From Dyadobacter bucti (lineage in GTDB: Bacteria; Bacteroidota; Bacteroidia; Cytophagales; Spirosomataceae), in the NCBI RefSeq assembly GCF_005869225.1, contig NZ_SWFP01000001.1, positions 558,001-622,000 of the forward strand: a stretch of 64,000 nucleotides of DNA, given 5' to 3'. Each line of letters starts with the position of its first letter. The stretch's first letter is position 1. Positions 27,927-37,319 of this stretch are shown here, piece after piece. The notes under the pieces are model-generated. The model was given only the letters and a program-made list of their open reading frames with translations, was not told the DNA's origin and did no database searches. The translations under genes and the position numbers were made by a program.

Positions 27927-29528
27927 ATGAAAAAGATCATATATTCATTGGCTGCGCTTGCCATGCTCATGCAGGGCTGCACCGAACATTTTGAAGAACT
28001 TAATAAAAATCCGGCAGGGTTCCCGACCATCTCTCCGGGCGTGCAGCTGACCAAAGTGCAGGCTGACCTTTCGGGCCAGCGGGAAGATGTGTGGCGGTAT
28101 GACCTGGCGATCAGCTCGCCGCTGGTGCAGCATTTATCCGGCTCGTGGTGGACGCAGCATGGAGGCCAGTACCGTATCCTGGACAAAGGACAATGGTATA
28201 CGCTTTGGGAAACGACCTATCCGCGCGACCTCAAAAATATCCAGGATCTGGTGGACCGGACTGCGAACGATCCTAACCTGGTGAATATCAATTCTGCCGC
28301 CAGGATTATGCGCGTGTACATTTTCTCCCGTTTAACAGATCTGTACGGAGATATTCCCTATTCAGAAGCGATCAAGGGCTATACCGAAAAGATTTTCCTG
28401 CCCAAATATGATACGCAGGAAGAGATCTACAACAGCTTCTTTTCTGAACTGGACGCGGCCGTCAAGGCGATGGACGTCACAAAGCCAACCGTGGAAGGCG
28501 ATGCATTTTATGATGGCAATGTTGACAAATGGATCAAATTCGGCAATTCCCTGCGTTTGCGGCTGGGTTTCAGGCTGACCAAAATAAAGCCGGATGTTGC
28601 AAAACAGCAGGTAGAAGCGGCAATTGCAGGCGGTGTCATGACTGATAACAGCTTTTCCTGCATCATGAGGCATGAGGCGGTAAACTATACTTTTGGCGAA
28701 AACCGCGGCAACGGACGCTCGCAGGTTTTCCAGGCCGATGTGTCTTCTTCCGGTTTCAGGCTGGCCAACACGCTGGTTGATTACATGAAATTGACGAAAG
28801 ATCCGAGATTGTCTATTTATGGAGGGACTTACCTGCCCGTTAACGGCAGCGAGGCCATTGATAATAACAATAACCTGGACATCACGCCTTATTTACAGGA
28901 AGGACTTGCCTATGGCGCCATGTCGTGGAATGTATGGATGCCCGACCAGACCATCGTGCTGGCTTCCGGACAAAGTGTGGTGGTACCGACTGCCTACCGC
29001 CGGATGCAGCCCAGCAAATACGTAGCTGCGTTCAATGCACCGTTTTTCCACCTTACCTATGCCGAGGTAGAGCTGCTGCTGGCAGAAGCCGCGGCACGTG
29101 GCTGGGGCGGGCAGACTCTACCGCAGGATCATTTTAATAAGGGAATCCAGGCTGGCTGTGAAATGATGGCCAGCTACCCGGGCGCGCCTGCTATTTCCCA
29201 GGCGGCGATCGATACGCTCAAAGCTACTTACAAAGTATTTCCGGCCACACTCGAAGGCCGCATGAAAGTGATCCATGAGCAGATGTGGGTGAACTTCTTC
29301 CTGAACGGCAGCGAGGCATATTCCAACTACCGCCGCACGGGCTATCCGGCTTTGGTACCGTTCAAGTCGGTAGACTGGTACACCAGCGGCACAAACGGTG
29401 TGATCCCCCGCCGGTTCTTCTACCCGGAATCAGAAGCGGTACAAAACCCGACGAATTACAAAAGCGCAGTGAGCAGGATCGGCGGCGCAGACGATTGGTT
29501 AAAAAGAGTTTGGTGGGATAAGGAATAA
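27927..29528 (+). CDS. SusD/RagB-type lipoprotein (SusD-like 2 branch)
   Basis: 533 residues. A lipobox at LMQGC (Cys about residue 14-15) follows a short signal. The N-terminus EHFEELNKNPAGFP is characteristic of the SusD-like_2 branch, as are the middle helices (ARIMRVYIFSRLTDLYGDIP) and the late segment HLTYAEVELLLAEAAARGW. It pairs with the SusC immediately upstream. This branch is often found with transporters for glycoproteins, peptides or small organic compounds as well as glycans, so the ligand stays open. Confidence 0.92.
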   Translation: MKKIIYSLAALAMLMQGCTEHFEELNKNPAGFPTISPGVQLTKVQADLSGQREDVWRYDLAISSPLVQHLSGSWWTQHGGQYRILDKGQWYTLWETTYPRDLKNIQDLVDRTANDPNLVNINSAARIMRVYIFSRLTDLYGDIPYSEAIKGYTEKIFLPKYDTQEEIYNSFFSELDAAVKAMDVTKPTVEGDAFYDGNVDKWIKFGNSLRLRLGFRLTKIKPDVAKQQVEAAIAGGVMTDNSFSCIMRHEAVNYTFGENRGNGRSQVFQADVSSSGFRLANTLVDYMKLTKDPRLSIYGGTYLPVNGSEAIDNNNNLDITPYLQEGLAYGAMSWNVWMPDQTIVLASGQSVVVPTAYRRMQPSKYVAAFNAPFFHLTYAEVELLLAEAAARGWGGQTLPQDHFNKGIQAGCEMMASYPGAPAISQAAIDTLKATYKVFPATLEGRMKVIHEQMWVNFFLNGSEAYSNYRRTGYPALVPFKSVDWYTSGTNGVIPRRFFYPESEAVQNPTNYKSAVSRIGGADDWLKRVWWDKE

Positions 29529-29533
29529 TTATA

Positions 29534-30880
29534 ATGTCGGGAAAAATACAGTTTTATACATTCATCATTTTTGCAGGAAGCATTGTTTCCTGCAAAAATG
29601 ATGCGGTTGATCTGCCGCCGCAGGTACAATCGGCGACGGTGATCAACAATGAAATTTCCGCCCTGACAGCCCGTATCAAATTCGGTCTTTCCAGGGAGTC
29701 AGACGCGGTGGTCGAATACTGGCCGGCGTCGGGAAGTGAAGGCGAAGCATTGAGGTCCGCAGTTTCCGCGTCCAAAATCAACCATTCCGTTGCACTGTTT
29801 CAGTTAAAGGAAAAAACAGCTTACAATTATAAGGTGCTGATAGCCGACGAAAGCGGTAACCGCGTCGCAGCGGGGGATGTCAAGACCTTTACTACTGCCG
29901 CAATACCCGACTGGCTGAAAACATTTTACAGCGAAAGTGAGAATAGTATTCAGGAAAGTTTGCCTGGATATTACTTCGTAGTTCCTTCAATCAAACCGAA
30001 TGGTCTGTTTTTACTAGATAAAACGGGCAAAATCGCCTGGTACTGGTCGCCTCCTGCCAAATATGCGATCAAAACCGCCCGCCTTACTCCCAAAAACACG
30101 GTATTGATGCTGCTGGATGAAAACGGCACCCCGTTCGGCGATGGCAACATTATTCTTGAAACCTCGCTTGCAGGCGATACGCTTTCCTATTTCAGAATGG
30201 GCGAAAAGGGTTTTGACAAATCGGTGCACCACGACCTGCAGATGGATGCAAAAGGGAACATTGTAGCAATCACAAATGAGTTCCAGAACAACCTGCCCGG
30301 CGATGGCCTGCTAATGCTCGACAGCCAGGGAAACAAGGTTTGGGAGTGGTCCATTTTTCCAGAGCTGACCAACATTGACCCTTCCAATTTTGCTCAGCCA
30401 TGGGGAAATTCGCTGGTGATTGATAAGGACAACAATTATATCGTATCGTTCCGCGCGTTGTCGCAGGTCTGGAAGATCCATGCAATTACCGGGAAAGTGA
30501 TGTGGAAGCTGGGCCAAAACGGCAATGTAAAAATGCCGGAAGGAAGTCATTTTATGTTCCAGCACTTTGCCCACCGCAACGGAAACAACGAGATCATGCT
30601 TTTTGATAACGGCGGCGCCGCGAGGCCCAGCACCAGAGTCCTCTCGTTTGCACTGAACGAAACCACCCTCGAAACAACACCGCGTATCAACATTCCATTT
30701 TCATCAACACTGTATTCGCCGATTATGGGAAGCACCATGCTCCTGCCCGACGGAACTATCCTGTCTGCCAGCGCTACCAACGGCAAGCTGGTCAAAACGG
30801 ATAAAACCGGAAATATCATCTGGACATTAAAAGCGGCAGGCCCGATTTACCGGGCTGAATATGTGGAGGGGTTGTTCTAG
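29534..30880 (+). CDS. arylsulfotransferase (ASST)-like lipoprotein
   Basis: 448 residues. The signal peptide ends SIVSC (lipid Cys20). A fibronectin-III-like N-terminal part (about 28-122: TARIKFGLSRESDAVVEYWP) is followed by a propeller domain with the ASST features: SVHHDLQMDAKGN (His232/His233 region, where ASST has its active-site His), a second QHFAHRNGNNE, then FDNGG. ASST enzymes move sulfate between phenolic compounds without PAPS. It lies 5 bp after the SusD gene and completes the operon, suggesting import and handling of sulfated aromatic or aryl-glycoside compounds (inference). Confidence 0.8.
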   Translation: MSGKIQFYTFIIFAGSIVSCKNDAVDLPPQVQSATVINNEISALTARIKFGLSRESDAVVEYWPASGSEGEALRSAVSASKINHSVALFQLKEKTAYNYKVLIADESGNRVAAGDVKTFTTAAIPDWLKTFYSESENSIQESLPGYYFVVPSIKPNGLFLLDKTGKIAWYWSPPAKYAIKTARLTPKNTVLMLLDENGTPFGDGNIILETSLAGDTLSYFRMGEKGFDKSVHHDLQMDAKGNIVAITNEFQNNLPGDGLLMLDSQGNKVWEWSIFPELTNIDPSNFAQPWGNSLVIDKDNNYIVSFRALSQVWKIHAITGKVMWKLGQNGNVKMPEGSHFMFQHFAHRNGNNEIMLFDNGGAARPSTRVLSFALNETTLETTPRINIPFSSTLYSPIMGSTMLLPDGTILSASATNGKLVKTDKTGNIIWTLKAAGPIYRAEYVEGLF

Positions 30881-30882
30881 GA

Positions 30883-31050
30883 TTATGTAGGCTGAACCTT
30901 GCCTGTTTCTTGCAGCGATTCTTGTTTGATTTTTGCATTACGGCTTTTGATCTCCTGCATAATCTTCCTAAACTCAGAAAGCTCCTGTTCCGTCCAGGGC
31001 TCCGATTTAGTTGAAAAGTCAATATCTTTTGGTTCTTTTATGAGTCCCAT
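30883..31050 (-). CDS. small 55-residue protein, partner of the GNAT-like gene
   Basis: ATG at 31050, stop at 30883. The product is acidic and Lys-rich and starts MGLIKEPKDIDFSTKSEPWT, with a likely helix in the middle (EQELSEFRKIMQEI). It begins 5 bp after the stop of the GNAT-like gene, in the same direction, with good operon spacing. The pattern of a small charged protein tied to an acetyltransferase-like gene resembles toxin-antitoxin pairs, but no antitoxin family was recognised. Confidence 0.55.
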   Translation of the reverse strand: MGLIKEPKDIDFSTKSEPWTEQELSEFRKIMQEIKSRNAKIKQESLQETGKVQPT

Positions 31051-31055
31051 AATTT

Positions 31056-31595
31056 TCAGCATTTAAAGTAACGTGAGATCAGTTTTGTTGCAGCATTCGT
31101 TTCAATAAACATTCTTAGTCCACGAAAATGAGTAGCATGAAGCGTTTCTTCATAGTGCTTAATGTTCATAGTGCTTAATGAGGGCAGATTTTGAGTCGAA
31201 AGCGACAAAACCTTCAAAACCCTTGTCAACTGACTGTTGCAGGCGAAGGCAATTAAGTTTCCTGGAACTCCATAATACACTTTTTCTTTTCCTTTGTTGA
31301 ATTTGGCGCTTTCAATAAGGTGCATAAAAATGTGATCCTTTTTGTCCTCAATACTGAGAAGACCCTGTATAATTGTCGGATTGTTGACTGTTGTGAGTCT
31401 GTAGACTTCTTTTGTTTTATCTCGCAACTCTTCAACCCAATCAAACTGCCAGTCTTTCGGCTTGATTTGTGCAGAATCATTAAGACCTAATCTCACAACT
31501 TCAGTATCAAACACTTCTCCTGTCAAAGTGTTCTCAATAGAATTTGTCAGTTTATCAATAATAAAATCAAGTCCTTCCGATTGCCACTTTTTCAC
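31056..31595 (-). CDS. GNAT-like acetyltransferase with internally scrambled frame
   Basis: 179 residues read through, but the stretch between about residues 118 and 142 is out of the ancestral frame. In the neighbouring frame the same DNA reads QSVDKGFEGFVAFDSKSALI and then KHYE, which fits a GNAT core flanked by GNLIAFAC before and THFRGLRMFIETNAA after. A single base is missing near 31242 (TGC AA), and a 16-bp tandem duplication (31149-31180) restores the frame. The acetyl-CoA-binding strand is thus replaced by unrelated residues, and activity is probably lost. The gene is A/T-richer than its neighbours, suggesting transfer. Confidence 0.65.
   Translation of the reverse strand: MKKWQSEGLDFIIDKLTNSIENTLTGEVFDTEVVRLGLNDSAQIKPKDWQFDWVEELRDKTKEVYRLTTVNNPTIIQGLLSIEDKKDHIFMHLIESAKFNKGKEKVYYGVPGNLIAFACNSQLTRVLKVLSLSTQNLPSLSTMNIKHYEETLHATHFRGLRMFIETNAATKLISRYFKC
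31149..31180. repeat. 16-bp perfect tandem duplication inside the GNAT-like gene
   Basis: TTCATAGTGCTTAATG occurs twice in a row. The two copies are read in different frames by the 31056-31595 ORF (as SLSTM and as IKHYE), so the duplication acts as a +1 frame correction. Confidence 0.9.
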
Positions 31596-31646
31596 TAAAT
31601 GAATTTACGAAAAAACGGCAAGCCTTCCAACATTCAGTAGACGCCA

Positions 31647-32741
31647 TTAGTAGGTGAACCGCCCCACGATCCCTTCTCTTGAAGCATCATCAATGCCAAG
31701 CTGGTTTTGGGTAAATTTGTCGATGCCGCCGTATTCTTTATCGATGACGTCAAAAACCGCACGGATATAGCTTTCATCCACGGTCATGAAAACTTCAATG
31801 GCTTTAAGATCCATTTTCGGCTTGATGACTTTGGCCATTTTTGCTTTACGCAGTAATTTTTCAGTTTTGGCGCGCCGGTAGTAATTGGACAAGAGATATT
31901 CTTTCACAATCGTTTCCCTGTCTACACGAAGTACCGACAGGATCAGCGCGGAAACGATACCTGTACGGTCTTTTCCCGCCGAACAATGATACAACACCGG
32001 CTCATCGGAATTGACGATCTGCAGAAGGGTCGGCTTAAGGGTAGGAAGATTCACCGTCACGGTTTCCTTGTAAAACGACAGTGTCTGTGCCCTGGCCTCC
32101 TCCTCGTTGATCTCCCCTCCTATCACTTTTGCCCGCAATTGGGCAATCTGCCCTTCATTGTCGGCCACTGTGGGAGCGTGTACATATCTCACACCAGCAG
32201 GAAGATGATCTTCTTTTCCCTCGATTTCATGGTTGGTCCGCAGGTCATACACGGTCTTAATGTTCAAATCATTGAACTTGTCAAATTCCCTGCTTTTTAT
32301 TTTGGACAAATTGTCGGAGCGGAAAACCTTTCCCCACCGAATCGTTTTTCCATCCATGGTTTTGATGCCGCCGATATCCCTGAAATTGACTGCTTTTTTA
32401 AAATCAACCCTGCGATTGGTAATGATACTTGAATCCCCACCGGACACCAGTTCAAAGTAAGGCCGGGTTTTCCGGTTATTCATCTCGATCAAATCTCCTA
32501 CCGGCTCTGACATCGGGGGCGAATCCGCAGCTTCCCTGACGAGGATTCCCGAAATGTCCGATTTGTCCGTCACGTGAAGCGCGTAATCATTCCCGCTATT
32601 CTCCACGAAATTGTTTTCGGGAAGTGATTTTTGATAGTAGTGGTCGGAAAGCTTTACGGAGCAGGAATCCAGGAACATCAGACTGAACGCAGAGGCAAGA
32701 AACAGGCAACTAATTTTTTTTATTCTACGGGGAGGATACAT
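31647..32741 (-). CDS. tyrosine-protein phosphatase, lipoprotein
   Basis: The preferred start at 32741 (364 residues) gives a lipoprotein signal with lipobox LDSC (Cys27). An upstream in-frame ATG at 32837 would add 32 residues and spoil the signal. The catalytic P-loop is HCSAGKDRTG (Cys253, Arg259), within a Y_phosphatase3-type domain that begins NFRDIGGIKTMDGK and contains VYDLRTNHE. These enzymes dephosphorylate phosphotyrosine or other phosphoesters. As a lipoprotein this one would act in the periplasm or at the outer membrane, so a non-protein phosphate substrate is possible. It has no operon partner. Confidence 0.85.
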   Translation of the reverse strand: MYPPRRIKKISCLFLASAFSLMFLDSCSVKLSDHYYQKSLPENNFVENSGNDYALHVTDKSDISGILVREAADSPPMSEPVGDLIEMNNRKTRPYFELVSGGDSSIITNRRVDFKKAVNFRDIGGIKTMDGKTIRWGKVFRSDNLSKIKSREFDKFNDLNIKTVYDLRTNHEIEGKEDHLPAGVRYVHAPTVADNEGQIAQLRAKVIGGEINEEEARAQTLSFYKETVTVNLPTLKPTLLQIVNSDEPVLYHCSAGKDRTGIVSALILSVLRVDRETIVKEYLLSNYYRRAKTEKLLRKAKMAKVIKPKMDLKAIEVFMTVDESYIRAVFDVIDKEYGGIDKFTQNQLGIDDASREGIVGRFTY

Positions 32742-32951
32742 AAAGATTAAAGTTGACACTACGTAAAAAAATATTTTTTCAGGGCCCAGAGTCCCGGTGT
32801 ATCTGTTCAACATTTTTTCAAGGCATAAGGTTTTCACCTAAATGTGCCTGTATCAAACCCTGTGGCCATTTTTGTGTAGAATATAATAATTCCGTGTAGT
32901 ACACAAAATCCACAGCCCACCGCTATTATAGGATAAGTACAATAAATAATG

Positions 32952-32984
32952 AAATGTGCCAAATTGGCGAAATTTGGCACATTT
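32952..32984. promoter_or_regulatory. perfect 14-bp inverted repeat in divergent intergenic region
   Basis: AAATGTGCCAAATT - GGCGA - AATTTGGCACATTT. It lies between the divergent phosphatase gene and the first fibre-subunit gene, about 80 bp upstream of the TACATTTG element. The symmetry suggests an operator. The plus strand has only a weak T-run after it, so a terminator is less likely, and no gene ends here. Confidence 0.5.
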
Positions 32985-33060
32985 TACATTACTTCACTCT
33001 TTTACAGCTAATTATGTAAAAATTGCTTTAATAAATTTTTTTTATTTGTAAAAATACTTC

Positions 33061-33068
33061 TACATTTG
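33061..33068 (+). promoter_or_regulatory. -7 element of the fibre operon
   Basis: TACATTTG matches TAnnTTTG, 58 bp before the ATG at 33127. A T-rich stretch, not TTTG, occupies the -33 position. Confidence 0.45.
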
Positions 33069-33126
33069 TTGTGTAGTTGAAATTATTAGTAACACAATCA
33101 TTTTATCAACAATTTTTAAACTTTCT

Positions 33127-33699
33127 ATGAGAACTAAACTTACGGGTTCGGCATCTGTATTAGTGTTCGTTTTGACCGCCGGGTCATCTTTCTCCGTGTT
33201 CGCACAAGACACAAATACGGATAGTCATCAAATTACGGTTGAAGTCCCGGTAGTGGCTTTACTGGATCTGGAAACATCATCAGGTTCAGAAAATTTTACC
33301 GCTGCCTTTACCCAACCTACTCCCCTGGAAGCGGGCGAAAAACTCACCGCTCCGACCGACAATGCTACTTTGTGGCTCAATTATTCTTCCATTCAGACCG
33401 CCTCGACGCCAAAGCATGTTGATGTGAGCGCCAGCGCGGTTATCCCGGGCATCAACGTTCACGTAGTGGCCGGGACATCTGCCACAGGTTTTGGTACCAA
33501 AGGAACGCCTACGGCGGGGTTCAACCTCACCACTTCTGCCCAGTCGCTGATTACCGGTATCGGCAGCGCCTACACCGTCAACGGGCCCAATAACGGCCAC
33601 TTGCTTACCTATTCATTTACTGCCCTGGATGCAAACTATGCCAACCTCCGCTCAGGAAGCACAACCATAGACGTTACTTATACCCTGGCGGACAACTAA
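33127..33699 (+). CDS. putative major fibre subunit
   Basis: 190 residues with a signal peptide (about 1-26, ending VFAQ). The mature protein is Thr/Ser/Ala-rich and beta-strand-like. It begins with a hydrophobic strand (QITVEVPVVALLDLE) and ends in STTIDVTYTLADN. The product of 37316 shares both features, including the identical TLADN end. This is what donor-strand-type pilin subunits look like: an N-terminal exchangeable strand and a conserved C-terminal strand. It is the first gene of the cluster, separated from the chaperone-like gene by a strong hairpin. No known pilin family was recognised, so the call rests on layout and shape. Confidence 0.55.
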   Translation: MRTKLTGSASVLVFVLTAGSSFSVFAQDTNTDSHQITVEVPVVALLDLETSSGSENFTAAFTQPTPLEAGEKLTAPTDNATLWLNYSSIQTASTPKHVDVSASAVIPGINVHVVAGTSATGFGTKGTPTAGFNLTTSAQSLITGIGSAYTVNGPNNGHLLTYSFTALDANYANLRSGSTTIDVTYTLADN

Positions 33700-33743
33700 G
33701 ATCCGGGAACAGGTATTATTGGATTTTCTTATTGTGGTTATCA

Positions 33744-33773
33744 GCCGGGCTCTGTCATTTGACAAAGTCCGGC
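33744..33773 (+). promoter_or_regulatory. intercistronic hairpin after the first subunit gene
   Basis: GCCGGGCTCTGTCA pairs with TGACAAAGTCCGGC across a 2-nt gap, with one G-U wobble and one mismatch. No T-run follows. Similar hairpins after major-subunit genes of fimbrial operons stabilise the upstream message or limit read-through; that role is inferred here. Confidence 0.5.
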
Positions 33774-33804
33774 ATTCCAGACCAATCTAAAAAACTCCGG
33801 AATA

Positions 33805-34596
33805 ATGAAACTTAACTTCATCATCAAACCAGCGTGCATCCTCCTCTTCTCCACCAGTCTTCATGCATCAGTAGTTATCGTCAACGGGCTGACACACGCA
33901 CACACGCTTTCTGCGACAGATCCTAAAATTCAGGGATACATAAAAGTCAGAAACGATGGTACGAAAGAGTCTCGTATAGTGGTATACCGTCAGGACCTCA
34001 CATCTGATTGCGGCCAGTCATCTTCGTACCCCGAAACAGGCAGCCACAACCGCTCGCTTGGAAACGCTCTTCAAACCAACGTGGATGAAAAAGTAATGGG
34101 CGCCAGTGAAGAATATGATCTCCGCTATTCCATCGATCTCGACAAAGAAAAATCATCCCCCGGAACCTATTGGGCCGTGGTGATGGTGGAAGTGGCCGAG
34201 CCTGTGCGCGAAGAACCCAAAAACGGTGTGCAGGTCAATTCCAGGGTGCGGTATGCGATCCAGATCATAGTGGACGTAGGCAGTTTCGAAGGCCCGGCGT
34301 TAACCTACGAAAACGTAGTGTTTGACAAAGTTTCAGATCAGCACTCGGTATTACGGATTATGCTGAAAAACAACGGCACTTTCGGGGCACGCACCAGTGT
34401 GCTGCTGGAAATTTACGATCCGGCCGGTAACAAACTGAAAACGACCGAACCAAGTACCAGAATGCTCTATCCGGGCAACTGCGGCACATTCGAAATCCCG
34501 GTAGCCGATCTTCCCAAGGGGAAATACGATTGTGTCATCATAGCAGATACAAAGAAGGATCTGTTTGGTTCAAACATTGCTTTACAGGTTGAATAA
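33805..34596 (+). CDS. putative periplasmic chaperone-like protein (two Ig-like domains)
   Basis: 263 residues with a signal peptide (about 1-22). The first beta-sandwich (about 23-155) has the pattern GYIKVRNDGTKESRIVVY, like the N-terminal domain of pilus chaperones. The second sandwich (about 160-263) contains RIMLKNNGTFGARTSVLLEIYD and ends with a strand KYDCVIIAD. The length is close to PapD-type chaperones (about 230) with extra residues in the first domain, but the classical surface-binding Arg/Lys pair is not obvious. It sits between a subunit gene and the usher-like gene, which supports the role. Confidence 0.5.
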   Translation: MKLNFIIKPACILLFSTSLHASVVIVNGLTHAHTLSATDPKIQGYIKVRNDGTKESRIVVYRQDLTSDCGQSSSYPETGSHNRSLGNALQTNVDEKVMGASEEYDLRYSIDLDKEKSSPGTYWAVVMVEVAEPVREEPKNGVQVNSRVRYAIQIIVDVGSFEGPALTYENVVFDKVSDQHSVLRIMLKNNGTFGARTSVLLEIYDPAGNKLKTTEPSTRMLYPGNCGTFEIPVADLPKGKYDCVIIADTKKDLFGSNIALQVE

Positions 34597-34611
34597 TTCA
34601 CCCGGAAGAAA

Positions 34612-37319
34612 TTGATCCGCTTCATCTTTACATTTCTTGTCGCGATAAATCTGAAAGGATTTTGTCAGCCGCAGGGGCCAGTCGTTACATCCAATTCGCC
34701 GGGAAAGATTGTTCCGGGGGGCCATTTTACTTTGTTTTTCGATATTAAATCAGAGTCGCCGCTTCCTGAACAATTGCATGAAACCATCAGCCTGCCGGAG
34801 AAATGGACCCTGCTCTCGCAACGCAAGCCGGAAGTTACATCCGGACAAAAAGCACGCAGGTATATCTTTGTGATCAGCACTCCCGCTGAATCCACAGCAG
34901 GGACGTATCTGGTCAATTTCAGATCAATGCGGGCCAGGGCCAGCTCACGACACCCCTTTTGATGACGATCGAAGAAGTCAGAAAAGTCGACATTATCGTT
35001 GTCTCCCAGCCTGAATTTGTCAAAGAAGGCGATACTTTACGTGTGGAATATATGGTTCAGAACTCGGGCAACAAAAAAGAAAAGCTTGTTCTTAAAACCA
35101 GCCGCGGGTACATTGAAAACAGCAGGGACAGTATCACTCTGGACCCGAATACAAAAACAACAGTGACCGTGGCGCAGATAATACCTTTTACAGAAGGAAA
35201 CGCGTGGCAGAGTGCCTCCGACCTTACTGCGGAAATGACCGGCGGTAAGGATGCTGCCTATCAGGCCGCGTCAGTACCTGTTTTTTCTTCCAAAATCAAA
35301 AAAATTGACCCTTACTACCGTTTCTCGGTGGAGATCGGCGGCGGTTACCTGTCGTATATGTATGGAAATCAAAGCAACATTGCTTACCAATACAGCGCGC
35401 TGGGAAAAGGTTTTATCGATCAGAAGGAAAAGCATTATGTCGATTTCACCGTCCGCGGCCCGAACCAGTTTGTGTTCCCCGCAGTCGGCAGCTACGACCA
35501 GTATTCCCTAGACTACACATACAAAAGAAAAACTTCCGTTTCGGTGGGAGATTACGTGATGCAACTGAACAACCTGATGGAATTCGGCAGGTTCGGACGG
35601 GGCGCACGACTGGAACAGCAGTTCAGAAGGATCGGCTATACGGTGTTTTATCAGAAATCCCGGTTTTATCCCAATCAGAAAGAAGCAGCCGGAGGAAAAA
35701 TCACCTTTAAATTAAATGAATCATCGAGTGTAGGGCTTCATTATGCTTCCAAAAATGTCGCTTATTACCGTCAGCAGTTTTGGTCCGGTCTGCTCGGTAT
35801 ATCAGCTCATGTACGTACAAAGGATATTCAGCTGGAAACGGAGCTCGCCGCAGGGAGCGCCAGGGGAACTAAAGACTACGGTGCGTTTCTGAGGCTGCAG
35901 GTTAATAAAAAATGGATGAGCGTGGCGAGCAATGTCATTTATGCCGGAAAGAATTTTTACGGTTTTTATAACAACAGCAGGCTCATTAACAATAATGTGG
36001 GTTTCAACATTACCAAAAAGCTGACGGTCGGTCTGGGAAGCAATTTTTCAGATGTAAATCCCAGCCTCGACGCCACTTTTTACAGCGTTTCACCCAAAGA
36101 CAGAAGCTACCTTGCCTACATCGCATATCAGCAAAGCAAAAAACACCGTTTTTTTGTGTTCTATTCCACGCAGGAAAGGCAGGACAGGCAAAAACCGGTG
36201 GATTTTCATTATGCAGAAGAATTCGGGAACATCTCCTACAATTACAATTCCGACAAATTTACGCTGTCCTATCAGGGCCGGTACGGACTTTCCCAGAACC
36301 GCCTGGTTGCCGATAATACGGGTAAAAAAGAGTTTTTTTCAAATCTGGCGCAGCCTACGGTCAGAACCACGCGCTGGCTCTGGCTCGGCGGCTATCTCGA
36401 ACACCAGCATACGAGCAAGTTCTCGTCTGCCGATATCATCGAAAACCTTTTTTTCTACGGTGGCAATGCCAGAATCGCTATTAAGCAAAACCTTCACGCG
36501 AATTTCCTCTACCGTAACAACTACGCACCGGATGAACTTTTCGAAAGAAGAAGCTACGTGGACGTTTCTGTGATGCTCGACTTAAAAAAGCACCGGTTTT
36601 CACTGGCGGGCGGACGGACCTATGTACCCAACCTCCAGAACACCAACAAGAACACTTTGTTCCTGACATTAAAATACGCGTTGAAACTCAACATTCCACT
36701 ATCCAGGAAGAAAAACCTGGGGAGCCTGAAAGGCAGACTGACGGGGGCCGGCTTTGCCAAACAGGGCAACCTGATCCAGCTCGGAAGCCATAAGTTCATG
36801 ACCGACAGTACAGGGACATTTTCTTTTGAAGGGGTGGCTCCCGACAGGTATTACCTGAGCATCACCCAGAACGATACCAAAAACGAAGGTGTGATCCCGA
36901 TCGTCAAAATGCCCATGCTATTGGACGTGAAGGCCGACAGCCTGAAAGTAGTGGAAATTCCTTTGACGCGCACCGGCAACGTTGTAGGGAAAGTTGAGTT
37001 CTCTGCGAAAAACCAGCAGGGCGTATCATCCGCGTTGACCGAAAAACCGATAGTATTGGTAAAGCTCTCTAACGAAACCTGCAGTTTTCTGACGGAGCTG
37101 AATGAAAAGGGGGAGTTTTCATTTAAAGAGATGATCCCCGGAAACTGGAACGTATCAGCTTATATTCCCGGCAACCAGGATCGTTTTATTATTGAAGAAA
37201 GCAACAGACAGGTCGATCTTGCTATCAACAAAACCATGAACATTGTTTTCAGGATGCGGCCGAATGAAAAGCGGATCCACTTTTCAGAAAGAAACTTTGA
37301 GGTATCTGTCAAAAAATGA
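34612..37319 (+). CDS. usher-like outer-membrane barrel protein, frameshifted
   Basis: Read as one gene it would give about 902 residues. It starts at TTG 34612 after GGAAG, with a signal peptide, then two Ig-like domains (about 30-120 and 125-220). A large beta-barrel follows (about 230-690, many alternating strands such as YSLDYTYKRKTSVSVGDYVM). Two C-terminal carboxypeptidase-regulatory-like or plug-type domains (about 700-900) end it. At 34912-34922 one base is missing: the first frame runs into RSMRARASS and a stop at 34962. The correct continuation, QINAGQGQLTTPLLMTIEE, is in the next frame and leads into the intact 786-codon ORF from 34959. Barrel, plug and Ig order resemble fimbrial ushers, but no FimD motif was recognised. 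Confidence 0.55.
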
